DNA of 18,809 bases from Bacilli bacterium (GTDB lineage Bacteria > Bacillota_I > Bacilli_A > ML615J-28 > CAG-698), in contig JAQUYJ010000007.1 in NCBI GenBank assembly GCA_028691905.1, forward strand, positions 1 through 18,809. Reading direction: 5' to 3'. Numbering within the stretch: the stretch's first letter is position 1; each line of letters opens with the position of its first letter. The notes under the pieces were generated by a model. The model worked only from the letters and a program-made list of their open reading frames with translations. It was not told where the DNA came from and did not search any database. The translations under genes and the position numbers were made by a program. Shown here in pieces: positions 7,818 through 15,262 of this stretch.

Positions 7818-7831
7818 TTTCTTCTTTTTTC
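7802..7831. terminator. Bidirectional terminator at overlapping convergent stops
   Basis: Left arm AAAAAAGAAG (7803-7812) pairs with CTTCTTTTTT (7821-7830) around an 8-base loop that contains both stop codons (TAA at 7815-7817 on plus, TAA at 7814-7816 on minus). Both arms are coding sequence, and each strand ends in a T-run, so it could terminate both transcripts. Confidence 0.65.
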
Positions 7832-8386
7832 TTTTATTAACCGAACTTTATCGTTTTCGACTTCGAATAAATACATGGCACTGTTAGCCATTTTATCACG
7901 AAAGGTGTAATTTGAATCAATTTGTGTCAACAGTCCTTTTATGACATGGGAATGGGCAACGACAATGATGTGTTTACCGTCATACTTTCTTGCCAGATCC
8001 AAAGTTGCATCTTTTACTCTTTTTTGCAGGGTGGTTGATTTTTCCATTCCATCTACCTCATCAATCACAATCCGATCGAATATTTCTTTGGAGATTGCCA
8101 TGCCTTCTGCTTTTCCAAATTCTCTTTCCTGAAATGCAGGGATGGCTATTACTTTAAGCTTTGGTTGGAGGATGGATTGGATGATGGTTGCTGTTTCGTA
8201 TGCCCTTTTTAAAGGACTGGTAATGATAATATCCCAATTTATTCCCTCTTTTTTTAATAATTCACCAACTTCTTTTGCTTGATTTTTCCCTGTTTCATTT
8301 AGTATGTTGTCTATTCTGCCCTGGATTCTTCGTTCTTGATTCCAATTTGTTTCTCCATGGCGAATAAAGCAAAAAAATGTTCTCAT
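7814..8386 (-). CDS. Histidine phosphatase family protein (phosphoglycerate mutase-like)
   Basis: A 190-residue cytosolic enzyme of the histidine phosphatase superfamily. The catalytic motif FIRHGETNWN (7-16) holds the phosphorylated His10. The second histidine is in VVAHSHV (His145), the acidic residue is near EREFG (about 87-91), and SPLKRAYETA (57-66) supplies the conserved Arg. Members of this length act as phosphoglycerate mutase-like, alpha-ribazole or broad sugar-phosphate phosphatases, and the substrate cannot be told from sequence. It runs convergently with plsC, sharing two bases of stop codon, and diverges from the pyrimidine phosphorylase gene. It has its own extended -10 promoter and an AAAGGAG ribosome site. 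Confidence 0.85.
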   Translation of the reverse strand: MRTFFCFIRHGETNWNQERRIQGRIDNILNETGKNQAKEVGELLKKEGINWDIIITSPLKRAYETATIIQSILQPKLKVIAIPAFQEREFGKAEGMAISKEIFDRIVIDEVDGMEKSTTLQKRVKDATLDLARKYDGKHIIVVAHSHVIKGLLTQIDSNYTFRDKMANSAMYLFEVENDKVRLIKEKRRN

Positions 8387-8414
8387 TTAAAACTCCTTTG
8401 TTTAGTTTAGTACA

Positions 8415-8424
8415 ATTATACCAT
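8415..8424 (-). promoter_or_regulatory. Extended -10 promoter of the histidine phosphatase gene
   Basis: On the minus strand TGGTATAAT (8423 down to 8415) gives a perfect -10 with the TG extension, about 29 bases before the ATG. No good -35 is visible, as is common for extended -10 promoters. Confidence 0.55.
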
Positions 8425-8460
8425 AAAATGTTAAAAAAGGATGAAATTATGCATAAAATA

Positions 8461-8469
8461 TGATATAAT
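8461..8469 (+). promoter_or_regulatory. Extended -10 promoter of the pyrimidine phosphorylase operon
   Basis: TGATATAAT gives a perfect -10 (8464-8469) with the TG extension; the -35 position is weak. It lies 27 bases before the TTG start, with the ribosome site AAGGGA between. It diverges from the histidine phosphatase promoter. Confidence 0.6.
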
Positions 8470-8496
8470 ATAGAGTCAAGAAGGGAATGAATAAAA

Positions 8497-9795
8497 TTGC
8501 GTGCAGTAGATTTAATCATCAAAAAGAAAAACGGACAACCCCTATCAAAGCAAGAAATACATTATTTAATCAAAGGGTATGTGGATGGCAGCATTCCTGA
8601 TTATCAGATCAGTGCTCTATTGATGGCAATATGTTTTCAAGGATTAAGTAGTGAAGAACAGCTCTTTTTAACTACAGAAATGCTGGAAAGTGGAGAAAAG
8701 ATAGACTTGTCTTCAATATCCGGTATTTGTGTTGACAAGCATTCAACAGGTGGGGTGGGAGATAAAACAACTTTGGTTGTTGCTCCAATCGTTGCAGCCT
8801 GTGGACTGAAAATAGCGAAAATGAGTGGAAGGGGTCTTGGTCATACCGGTGGGACTCTGGATAAATTGGAATCTATTCCCGGTTATCAAATCAATGTTTC
8901 AAGTGCAGAATTTCTAAAACAGGTAGAAGAAATAGGGATTGCTGTTATCGGGCAAACAGCAAACATCACTCCTGCAGATAAAAAACTATATGCTCTTCGG
9001 GATGTGACAGGTACCATTGAAAGCCTTGGTTTAATTGCCGGCTCAATTATGAGTAAAAAACTGGCAAGTGGTGCAAACAGTATCCTCCTTGATGTAAAGG
9101 TAGGAGATGGAGCGTTCATGAAAACCATTGAAGAAGCAAGAGAACTTGCACAGGCGATGGTTCGAATCGGAAATGGATTCAATCGAAGAACAGTAGCTGT
9201 TTTAACCAATATGGATGAACCGCTCGGATACATGATTGGAAACAGTTTGGAAGTAATAGAAGCCATTGAAACACTTAAAGGACAGGGACCGGCTGATTTA
9301 AAACAACTATGTTATGACTTAAGTGCCGAATTACTCATGATGACAAGAATCAAACTTACTTATGAAGAAGCAATTCAATTAATAGAAGAAAAAGTGACCA
9401 GTGGCGAAGCATTACAGAAATTGTATCAAATGATTGCTTATCAAAAAGGAAATCCAAATGTAATTGTCGATTATTCTCTCTTTGGGACAGCACCTTATCA
9501 ATATAATGTTTTAGCCAATGAAGAAGGTTATATTAAGAAAATAGCCACTGAGGATATTGGTATTGCAGCAATGCTGCTTGGTGCAGGTAGAGAAAAGAAA
9601 GAAGATAAAATTGATCATCGTGTTGGTATTAAAATCAACAAAAAAGTAGGAGATTTTGTTGAAAAAGGCGAATCTCTTGCAGTTCTATATGCCAATCAAG
9701 AAAACAGTGAAGCAGAAAATAAAGTAAGACGAGCTTTTACACTTCAAAAGAAAAAAACAGAAAAAAATCCAATTGTAATTGACATTATCCGCTAG
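8497..9795 (+). CDS. pdp: Pyrimidine-nucleoside phosphorylase
   Basis: A 432-residue cytosolic enzyme that splits uridine, thymidine or deoxyuridine with phosphate into base and (deoxy)ribose-1-phosphate. The glycosyltransferase family 3 signature is clear: VDKHSTGGVGDKTTL (79-93, including K81, H82 and S83), SGRGLGHTGGTLDKLE (110-125), YALRDVTGT (about 165-173) and SIMSKKLASGA (about 183-193). A C-terminal PYNP_C domain occupies about 345-420. It begins at TTG 8497 after an AAGGGA site; the first residues (MRAVDLIIKK) align with the Bacillus enzyme start, which supports the rare start codon. It heads a short operon, 12 bases before the membrane protein gene. With ThyA and Dfr nearby it fits thymidine salvage, though it is a separate transcript. 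Confidence 0.95.
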   Translation: MRAVDLIIKKKNGQPLSKQEIHYLIKGYVDGSIPDYQISALLMAICFQGLSSEEQLFLTTEMLESGEKIDLSSISGICVDKHSTGGVGDKTTLVVAPIVAACGLKIAKMSGRGLGHTGGTLDKLESIPGYQINVSSAEFLKQVEEIGIAVIGQTANITPADKKLYALRDVTGTIESLGLIAGSIMSKKLASGANSILLDVKVGDGAFMKTIEEARELAQAMVRIGNGFNRRTVAVLTNMDEPLGYMIGNSLEVIEAIETLKGQGPADLKQLCYDLSAELLMMTRIKLTYEEAIQLIEEKVTSGEALQKLYQMIAYQKGNPNVIVDYSLFGTAPYQYNVLANEEGYIKKIATEDIGIAAMLLGAGREKKEDKIDHRVGIKINKKVGDFVEKGESLAVLYANQENSEAENKVRRAFTLQKKKTEKNPIVIDIIR

Positions 9796-9807
9796 ATAGG
9801 AACAGGT

Positions 9808-10863
9808 ATGAGAGAACAAACACTTCAAAATCCATTGTATCGATATAAAAAATTAATATTTATTTTTATTATTATCTTTTTGACAGTGTTAGTAGTCATA
9901 TCTAATAGTAAAAATATAGAATTGTCTATCTTGGAAATTGGCTCTATGCCTTTCTATTCGATTGTTATACTTTTTGCTTTATTGGTAATTCATTTAATAA
10001 GTGATGCATGTATACTAAAAATTGCCATTGATGATCCATCCTGTCAATTTAAACAGGCATTGACCATCAACATGGCGGGATGTTTTTTCGCCAACATTAC
10101 ACCTTTATACATAGGTAGTTATCCATCCCGTTTATATTATTTATATAAAGAAAATATTCCGATGAATAAAACACTTTCTGCTTTAACAGTGCGGGGGATT
10201 ACTTATCAAATCGCTTTAAATGTATTCGCATTTATTGCACTGTTTGCAACAGGATTGATTATTGGGCCCGGATCCACTTATTTTCCATTTGTTGTGATTG
10301 GATTTATTTGGAATTTAACGATTACTGTTTTATTGCTTTTGATTTCATCGTCTTACCGATTTAATCGCTTTGCAATCAAATTTATTCATAAAATAGCATT
10401 ATGGATTCCATTCTTAAAGAAAAGAGAAGATGGAGTAACGGAAGCAATTGATCAATACTATGTTTATACCAGGAGAATTTATCACGATAAAAAATATTTC
10501 TTTTCGATTTTTTTCCTGTCTGTTGTGAAATTACTTTCTATTGATTTAATGCCCCTTGTTGTTTTTTATGGGCTTGGTATTCCGATTCAGGAGTACTGGA
10601 TTATTATTATCGGCATAGCCAGTTTGATGGCTATCATCGCCAGCGTTATTCCTACTCCGGGAGGAATAGCTGCGAGCGAAGCTGCTTTTATTATACTATA
10701 TGGATTAATTTTCGCACAGGAATCGACTGTTCAGGCAGGTATGCTTGTTTGGAGATTATTTTCATTTTATTCAGTAATTATTATAGGTTTAATATTTACT
10801 TTGATACTACAAGCAAAGCAACCTAAATGGAATTTAATACCGAAGAAAGAGGGATCGAAATGA
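9808..10863 (+). CDS. Membrane protein of the YbhN/UPF0104, LPG-synthase transmembrane family
   Basis: A 351-residue integral membrane protein with about seven or eight hydrophobic segments. The signature PTPGGIAASEAAF in the C-terminal third matches the LPG_synthase_TM family (PF03706), the flippase-like half of MprF. An N-terminal FFANITPLYIGSYPSR matches the other conserved loop, whose usual form is N..P...GG. The cytoplasmic aminoacyl-transferase half of MprF is missing, so lysyl-PG synthesis is unlikely; a lipid-translocation role is the usual guess for such stand-alone proteins and is unproven. It starts 12 bases after the phosphorylase stop and ends in an ATGA overlap with the MgtC-like gene. 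Confidence 0.82.
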   Translation: MREQTLQNPLYRYKKLIFIFIIIFLTVLVVISNSKNIELSILEIGSMPFYSIVILFALLVIHLISDACILKIAIDDPSCQFKQALTINMAGCFFANITPLYIGSYPSRLYYLYKENIPMNKTLSALTVRGITYQIALNVFAFIALFATGLIIGPGSTYFPFVVIGFIWNLTITVLLLLISSSYRFNRFAIKFIHKIALWIPFLKKREDGVTEAIDQYYVYTRRIYHDKKYFFSIFFLSVVKLLSIDLMPLVVFYGLGIPIQEYWIIIIGIASLMAIIASVIPTPGGIAASEAAFIILYGLIFAQESTVQAGMLVWRLFSFYSVIIIGLIFTLILQAKQPKWNLIPKKEGSK

Positions 10864-11579
10864 ATGTAGATTGGGCATTAATCTTAACACAATTAGCAAG
10901 CGTCCTTGCTGCAGCAATTGTTGGTGCAGCTATTGGGTATGAACGGGAATTAAAAAATAAACCTGCCGGTCTTCTGACTTTCACATTAGTCAGTGTTGGC
11001 AGCTGTTTGCTTGCAATCTTGCAAAAAAACATCATAATGGAAGCAGTTGCAAGGATTCTTGAGAACCCCCAATTGGCTGAGTCAATTAAAGTCGATGAAG
11101 GAAGAATCATTGCTCAGGTTGTAAGTGGAATTGGCTTTTTAGGAGCAGGAACAATTATTCATACCAAAGCAAATGTCAAAGGGATTACCACAGCAGCTCT
11201 TTTATGGGTAGTTGCCGCTTTGGGCTTATTAATTGGTACAGGTGGTATTTATAATTATGTGATAGCATTCCTTACTGTGATAATTATTTTACCAGTCTCC
11301 TACGTTTCAAGAAAAATAGGAGAAAAATTAACAGCAACCAGAAAAGTAAGACGAATCAGAATTGTATTTGATGAAAATTTTGAAAAGGATATTTTCGATA
11401 ATTTGGCGTTACAGGGCGTAGTAGTCCGTAAATCTTATTTAATCAACAAATTCACGAAAGACAATTTGCATTTAAAAGAATCAATTATTTATTTTAGTTT
11501 ACCAAAAACGCGCACGTTTGATGATGTATTAGGACAGGTTTCTATGCAAGAATTTGTGCATGAAGTAGAAGAAGCATGA
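10860..11579 (+). CDS. MgtC/SapB family membrane protein
   Basis: A 239-residue protein with about four membrane segments in the first 150 residues and a small cytosolic C-terminal domain. Family motifs are GYERELKNKPAGLLT (about 27-41), VVSGIGFLGAGTII (about 87-100) and VKGITTAALLW (about 106-116). MgtC-like proteins are linked to low-magnesium adaptation and regulation of ATP synthase or phosphate handling in some pathogens; the function of this one is not known. ATG 10860 is chosen because it sits after AGAGGG and overlaps the preceding TGA; an in-frame ATG at 10827 lies inside the preceding gene. A compact terminator follows directly. Confidence 0.88.
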   Translation: MNVDWALILTQLASVLAAAIVGAAIGYERELKNKPAGLLTFTLVSVGSCLLAILQKNIIMEAVARILENPQLAESIKVDEGRIIAQVVSGIGFLGAGTIIHTKANVKGITTAALLWVVAALGLLIGTGGIYNYVIAFLTVIIILPVSYVSRKIGEKLTATRKVRRIRIVFDENFEKDIFDNLALQGVVVRKSYLINKFTKDNLHLKESIIYFSLPKTRTFDDVLGQVSMQEFVHEVEEA

Positions 11580-11600
11580 AACGCCTAATAGGCGTTTTTT
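11579..11600 (+). terminator. Terminator after the mgtC-like gene
   Basis: A 7-bp stem AAACGCC/GGCGTTT with a 5-base loop begins at the last base of the stop codon and is followed by a T-run. It ends the phosphorylase operon. The next gene starts only 19 bases later with no promoter in that gap, so read-through or an upstream internal promoter must serve it. Confidence 0.8.
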
Positions 11601-11618
11601 GATTGAAAGGGAGGGATA

Positions 11619-12644
11619 ATGATGAAATGTATTGTAACAGGGGCAACCGGACATATTGGGAATGTGTTGGTAAGAAACTTATTTGAGCATGGCTATGAAA
11701 TTAAGGCAATAGTAATGCCCAATGACAGGGTAGAAATGATTGAACCATTTTGCAATATTGTCTATGGTAATGTTTTGGATTTTGATTTTTTGAAACGGGA
11801 AATTAAAAATGTTGATATTGTATTTCATTTGGCTGGGATTGTTGAAATTGGTACAGGAAAGAAAAAGTTAATTTTTCAGGTGAATGTGGAGGGAACAAAG
11901 AATATTCTTCAGGTCTGTCAGGAAAACAAAATCAAAAGATTGATTTATACATCCAGTGTTCACGCTATCCCTGAGTTGAAGAAAGGAATCGTTCAAAAGG
12001 AAGTAAGTTATTTTGATCCCAAGTTAGTGAAAGGATATTATGCAAAATCGAAAGCGATGGCAACAAACATCGTCCTCAATCAAAATGATTCGTCCTTGGA
12101 AATAGTAATTGTTCACCCATCAGGAGTAATCGGACCTTATGACTACAAAAGTTCCCATGGGAGTCAAGTATTCATTGATTATTTAAGAGGAAAATTAACT
12201 GCTTATCCATCCCATGGTGCCTATAATTTTGTTGATGTTCGCGATGTTGCAGATGGGATTCGGTTGGCTGCAGAAAAAGGGAAAAATAAAGCTTGCTATA
12301 TTTTATCCGGTCATGAAATAACAGTAAAAGAATGGCTTCAGGAATTATCAAAGTTAACGGGAAGAAAACCGGTTAAGACAAAACTGGCATATTGGTTTAT
12401 ACTGGCCATGAGTTATTTTGCCGAATTGCATTATAAAGTATTAAAACAAAAACCGCTTTTTACCCATTATTCTGTGATGGTTTTACAATCCAATTGCTCC
12501 TTTTCCAATGAATTGGCAAAGAATGAACTCGGTTTCAAAACAAGAGATATCCATGAAACGATTAAAGACACACTGGGTTTTGTTGAGAACCATTACCTAG
12601 AGAAAAAAAACAATCAATATTTTTTAAGGAAACTGGCTAAATAA
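11619..12644 (+). CDS. NAD-dependent epimerase/dehydratase (extended SDR) family protein
   Basis: A 341-residue cytosolic Rossmann-fold protein. The glycine motif TGATGHIG (7-14) binds the NAD(P) cofactor, HLAG (70-73) is the conserved adenine-loop motif, TSSVHA (111-116) carries the active-site Ser, and YAKSK (141-145) is the YxxxK catalytic pair. The downstream segments IVHPSGVIGP and FVDVRDVA fit the extended SDR class. The overall look is of dihydroflavonol-reductase-like or sugar-epimerase-like SDRs, and the substrate cannot be assigned. Two tandem ATGs (11619, 11622) follow the ribosome site GGGAGG; either could start. A long bidirectional hairpin follows. Confidence 0.82.
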   Translation: MMKCIVTGATGHIGNVLVRNLFEHGYEIKAIVMPNDRVEMIEPFCNIVYGNVLDFDFLKREIKNVDIVFHLAGIVEIGTGKKKLIFQVNVEGTKNILQVCQENKIKRLIYTSSVHAIPELKKGIVQKEVSYFDPKLVKGYYAKSKAMATNIVLNQNDSSLEIVIVHPSGVIGPYDYKSSHGSQVFIDYLRGKLTAYPSHGAYNFVDVRDVADGIRLAAEKGKNKACYILSGHEITVKEWLQELSKLTGRKPVKTKLAYWFILAMSYFAELHYKVLKQKPLFTHYSVMVLQSNCSFSNELAKNELGFKTRDIHETIKDTLGFVENHYLEKKNNQYFLRKLAK

Positions 12645-12679
12645 AAAGAGCATACCTTGTTAACCAAGGTATGCTTTTT
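12645..12679. terminator. Bidirectional terminator between the epimerase and DUF4256 genes
   Basis: A 15-bp stem with one wobble pair (12645-12659 with 12665-12679) and a 5-base loop. It has an A-run on the left and a T-run on the right, so it can serve both strands. It marks the border between the intact core genes and the decayed accessory region. Confidence 0.85.
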
Positions 12680-13205
12680 AAATTGCTGTATATCCACGAA
12701 AACCGCGAGTAGAGTAATATGATTCAGCTCCATTATGGTAAATGAAAACATGTTGGTATCGATTATCACCGAACAATGCACCACCAAGTGTACGGATTGC
12801 ATGAGGAGTTTCAAGCCAACTGGAAGTTTTTAAGTCAAGAGGTTCTGTTTCCTGAAGAGCTCGGTAAAATGCTTCATTTAAAAGCTGAATACCAATTTCT
12901 TTGGCAAGCTTTTCTGCGGATTGAAGCGGTGGGAATTTTTTTCTTGCCTGTCTGGCCTTTTCATCATAGCAACAGTTAGTTCTGTGAAGTGGAGTTTCTT
13001 TGGAAAAATCAACGTAATATAGTTCTTCCTGATAAAGAAATACATCAGGTTCACCACCGGTTTCTTCCATCTATTGAACAACTTGCAGGATATCACTGTG
13101 TGCTGTTAACTTTTCCAATACATCGTTCCAATTTACATTTGGATGTCTGGTTTTATTGTTTTCGAATCTTTCTTCTAATATTTGAATCAATTTGTTTTCT
13201 GTCAT
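12678..13205 (-). pseudogene. DUF4256 family gene interrupted by one in-frame TAG
   Basis: The ATG at 13205 follows a good ribosome site (GGAAAGGA). Reading runs for 44 residues to a TAG at 13071-13073, and the same frame continues for 130 more codons to the stop at 12678-12680. The two parts join without a shift into a 175-codon gene of the usual DUF4256 length. The second part carries the family hallmarks MEETGGEPDV, KTSSWLETP, LGGALFG and YHNGAESYY. From memory of relatives, the residue at the stop is usually Glu, one base change from TAG. Either the gene is dead, or the downstream half restarts at the ATG directly after the TAG, which has no good ribosome site. TAG ends the phosphorylase gene here, so recoding is unlikely. 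The function of the family is unknown. Confidence 0.85.
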
Positions 13206-13287
13206 GTTTAATCCTTTCCAAAGATGGATCATCTTTGATTTTATTTTAACATAATGGAAGAACAATTAATAGTAATTATACTTATCA

Positions 13288-14235
13288 TCATTTATTTGAA
13301 CGATTGTCCCAGGATGGATATACTTCTATCTCAAATCGATAAGCTGGGATGATATCAGTCACATTGTACCCCAAAGCTGAATAGAAGGGCTGATCCCCAC
13401 CCAGCATTCCCGTACAGTTGGAATATTTCTTCATAATCCGGTTGGATGCTTCGTTAAGGAGAGCACTTGTCAATCCTTTTCGACGTTCCCAAAAAGCTAC
13501 TCCCAACGGTTCCAGCTCGCAATATGGCATTTTTTGATCATACCAAATAGTTGCTAAACCAACCAGTCTTTTCTGTGGGTCCAAAACATATAAATCTAAA
13601 TAAGGGTCTTAATGTTTTTGTTTTCGTAGATCTGCGAATGCCTGTGTCGTATTCGGTAAGAGATCAATACTATAGGAAAAAGCAGCCATATGGGCATTTG
13701 CAGCAAAAAAAGCCGGAGCTGTGTTACCATCTACAATACTGTATCCTTTCGGAAGAACAACGGGATAAGGTTTGGATTCGAATCTTCGGATGAGATTACG
13801 TTCACCAGCTTCTTTAACAAATCCTAAAGAAAGAAGCTTATTGGATAAAACCTGGTTTCATTCAAGGGCCAGTATGCGAATGAACCGATGAATTCTGTCT
13901 TCTTTAACGCGGACCATGGTTGTTATAGCAAAATGAATCATATCGTTTAGAAGTTCTTCATCTTCAGCGTAGTTCTTGTTTTTAAAAGAAAGAAAGCTTC
14001 ACCTGAATCATTGCCCTCATTGATAGCACAGGCAACGATGGTTCCATTTAGAAAATAAACCCCAACTGTCCGTTCCCAGGCATCAGGATATTGTAAAAAA
14101 AGCGGGATGAAGTCCTATTCCAAACTCGAATCGGCTTAAGCCAAAAATCGGATTTTCCCATTGATAAGAATTGAAAATTAACTCTTCAATTTCATCATAA
14201 TAGGCCTTCTTATAAAATTCAAAATGATATTTCAT
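13288..14235 (-). pseudogene. Two-domain GNAT acetyltransferase, decayed (two stops, two frameshifts)
   Basis: ATG 14235 follows GGAGG and opens with MKYHFEFYKKAYYDEIEEL. By frame-hopping I can follow about 315 codons to a stop at 13288. An apparent one-base insertion lies in an A-run (plus strand) near 14095-14101. An apparent one-base loss near 13979-13987 restores the original frame. In-frame TGA at 13858-13860 falls where LE-W-NQVLSNK would read, and in-frame TAA at 13609-13611 where KH-Y-DPYLDLYV would read. The final part (LVGLATIWYD, then EPLGVAFWERRKGLTSALL) is a clear GNAT acetyl-CoA loop. Homopolymer sequencing error could explain the shifts but hardly both stops. The substrate is unknown. 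It lies directly upstream of the broken DUF4256 gene on the same strand, about 80 bases away. Confidence 0.85.
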
Positions 14236-14779
14236 TTTATCCTCCATTATTTTTATACTGTTTTAAAAGCAATTGTAGAATTCTTTTGAATAAGAGCAAA
14301 TCAAGAAATTTAGTAACCACAAAATATTAGTATATGAATAAAGATATTCCAACAGATATACATAGGAAAGTGCAGTGGTTTAAATTAGGTGAATTTATTG
14401 ATGGAAATCATATTAGCTCAAGTTATGAATTATCAATTGTGCAGTATGGCCTTAGAACTTGAACATTTTCTTACTGATGATTAGTCTTCATTTATTATAA
14501 TATAGTTCTTTTTTCAATATGGTCAAGGTAAAGAAACAGCATAATCTCTTGAGATTTATAAAATCTTTACAAGCAATGCCATTACTTCGACACGCTTCCC
14601 GCTGAATAGCAGAACATGTCACCCGAATGAATAAACAAAGTTGAAATAGGATATCATAAGTATTAAACAGCTAAACTGTAAATATACATCAATTATGCAA
14701 CTATTAATAAAAAAACTCAATTTTCATTTTCAAACAAGTTTAATTTTTTCTATTTAAACTCTATTAATCTATATTTTAA
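14236..14779. other. Gene-poor gap with no recognised gene
   Basis: About 540 bases between the GNAT relic and the glycoside hydrolase fragment. It is AT-rich apart from a patch near 14575-14625. I see no tRNA, terminator, convincing promoter or transposase. Minus-strand frames across 14520-14640 are open for only about 40 codons and match nothing I know. The one possible coding remnant is listed separately. Confidence 0.5.
14334..14462 (+). other. Short open frame, possible gene remnant
   Basis: A 42-codon frame from ATG to TGA whose product reads like real protein (IHRKVQWFKLGEFIDGNHI). It has no ribosome site, and its neighbours on both sides are broken genes on the other strand. I do not recognise the family. 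It may be a leftover of a deleted gene or chance. Confidence 0.25.
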
Positions 14780-15262
14780 TTAGTTTTCATATGAGCAAGC
14801 TTTAGTGGTAGGATTTTTTACTTTGTTTACCCAATAATTATTCTTAATTGTTTGGAAAGCATTATAAGCAATATTTGTTGGCGTATTAATTACTTCATTA
14901 AAAGCATTAAAACTGAAAAAACAAATACCTTCCACATTTTTTAATCCATTTAAAAAGCGTAGCTGATTTAATGCTTCGTTTTTTTGAGTACTCCATCCAT
15001 ACATATATCCATTTTCTAAAGGTTTATGAGCACCAAGTCCAATATATAATTTTGTGTCAGTTCCTTCAACAACCTTATTCCACCAAGTGGTAAGATCCTG
15101 AAATGAATACGTACTATTATCAAATGAAGTGTAACACTGTGGTAAAATATAGTCTATCCAACCTTCTTTTACCCATTTTACGGTATGGATCTGAGTCGAT
15201 TTCTTGGACACTTTTAAATATACATCAATAATCTCTAATGCACGTTCTCTACTTCTATTCAT
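14780..15262 (-). pseudogene. Orphan C-terminal fragment of a GHL10-type glycoside hydrolase
   Basis: The frame encodes 160 residues. From residue about 26 (HTVKWVKEGWIDYILPQ) it matches the C-terminal third of GHL10/DUF187 (YngK-like) putative glycoside hydrolases, including LTTWWNKVVEGTDTKLYIGLG and VEGICFFSFNAF. The catalytic N-terminal two thirds of the barrel are absent, and the first 25 residues (start MNRSRERALEIIDVYL) do not belong to that family, so a rearrangement joined unrelated sequence near 15185-15190. The frame starts in an ATGA overlap with the upstream regulator gene, so it may still be translated. It cannot be an active hydrolase as it stands. The family call rests on remembered motifs, fairly sure. 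Confidence 0.7.

Noticed and set aside
8886..9266. Minus-strand open frame of 126 codons inside the pyrimidine phosphorylase gene
   Set aside because: It lies wholly within a well-conserved enzyme gene, has no family features and is a shadow frame.
12776..13249. Plus-strand open frames opposite the DUF4256 gene
   Set aside because: They are antisense to a recognisable family and lack ribosome sites.
13858..13860. TGA as a Trp codon (mycoplasma code)
   Set aside because: TGA ends the signal-peptidase-adjacent, thyA, LPG-type and mgtC-like genes, and this gene has three other lesions.
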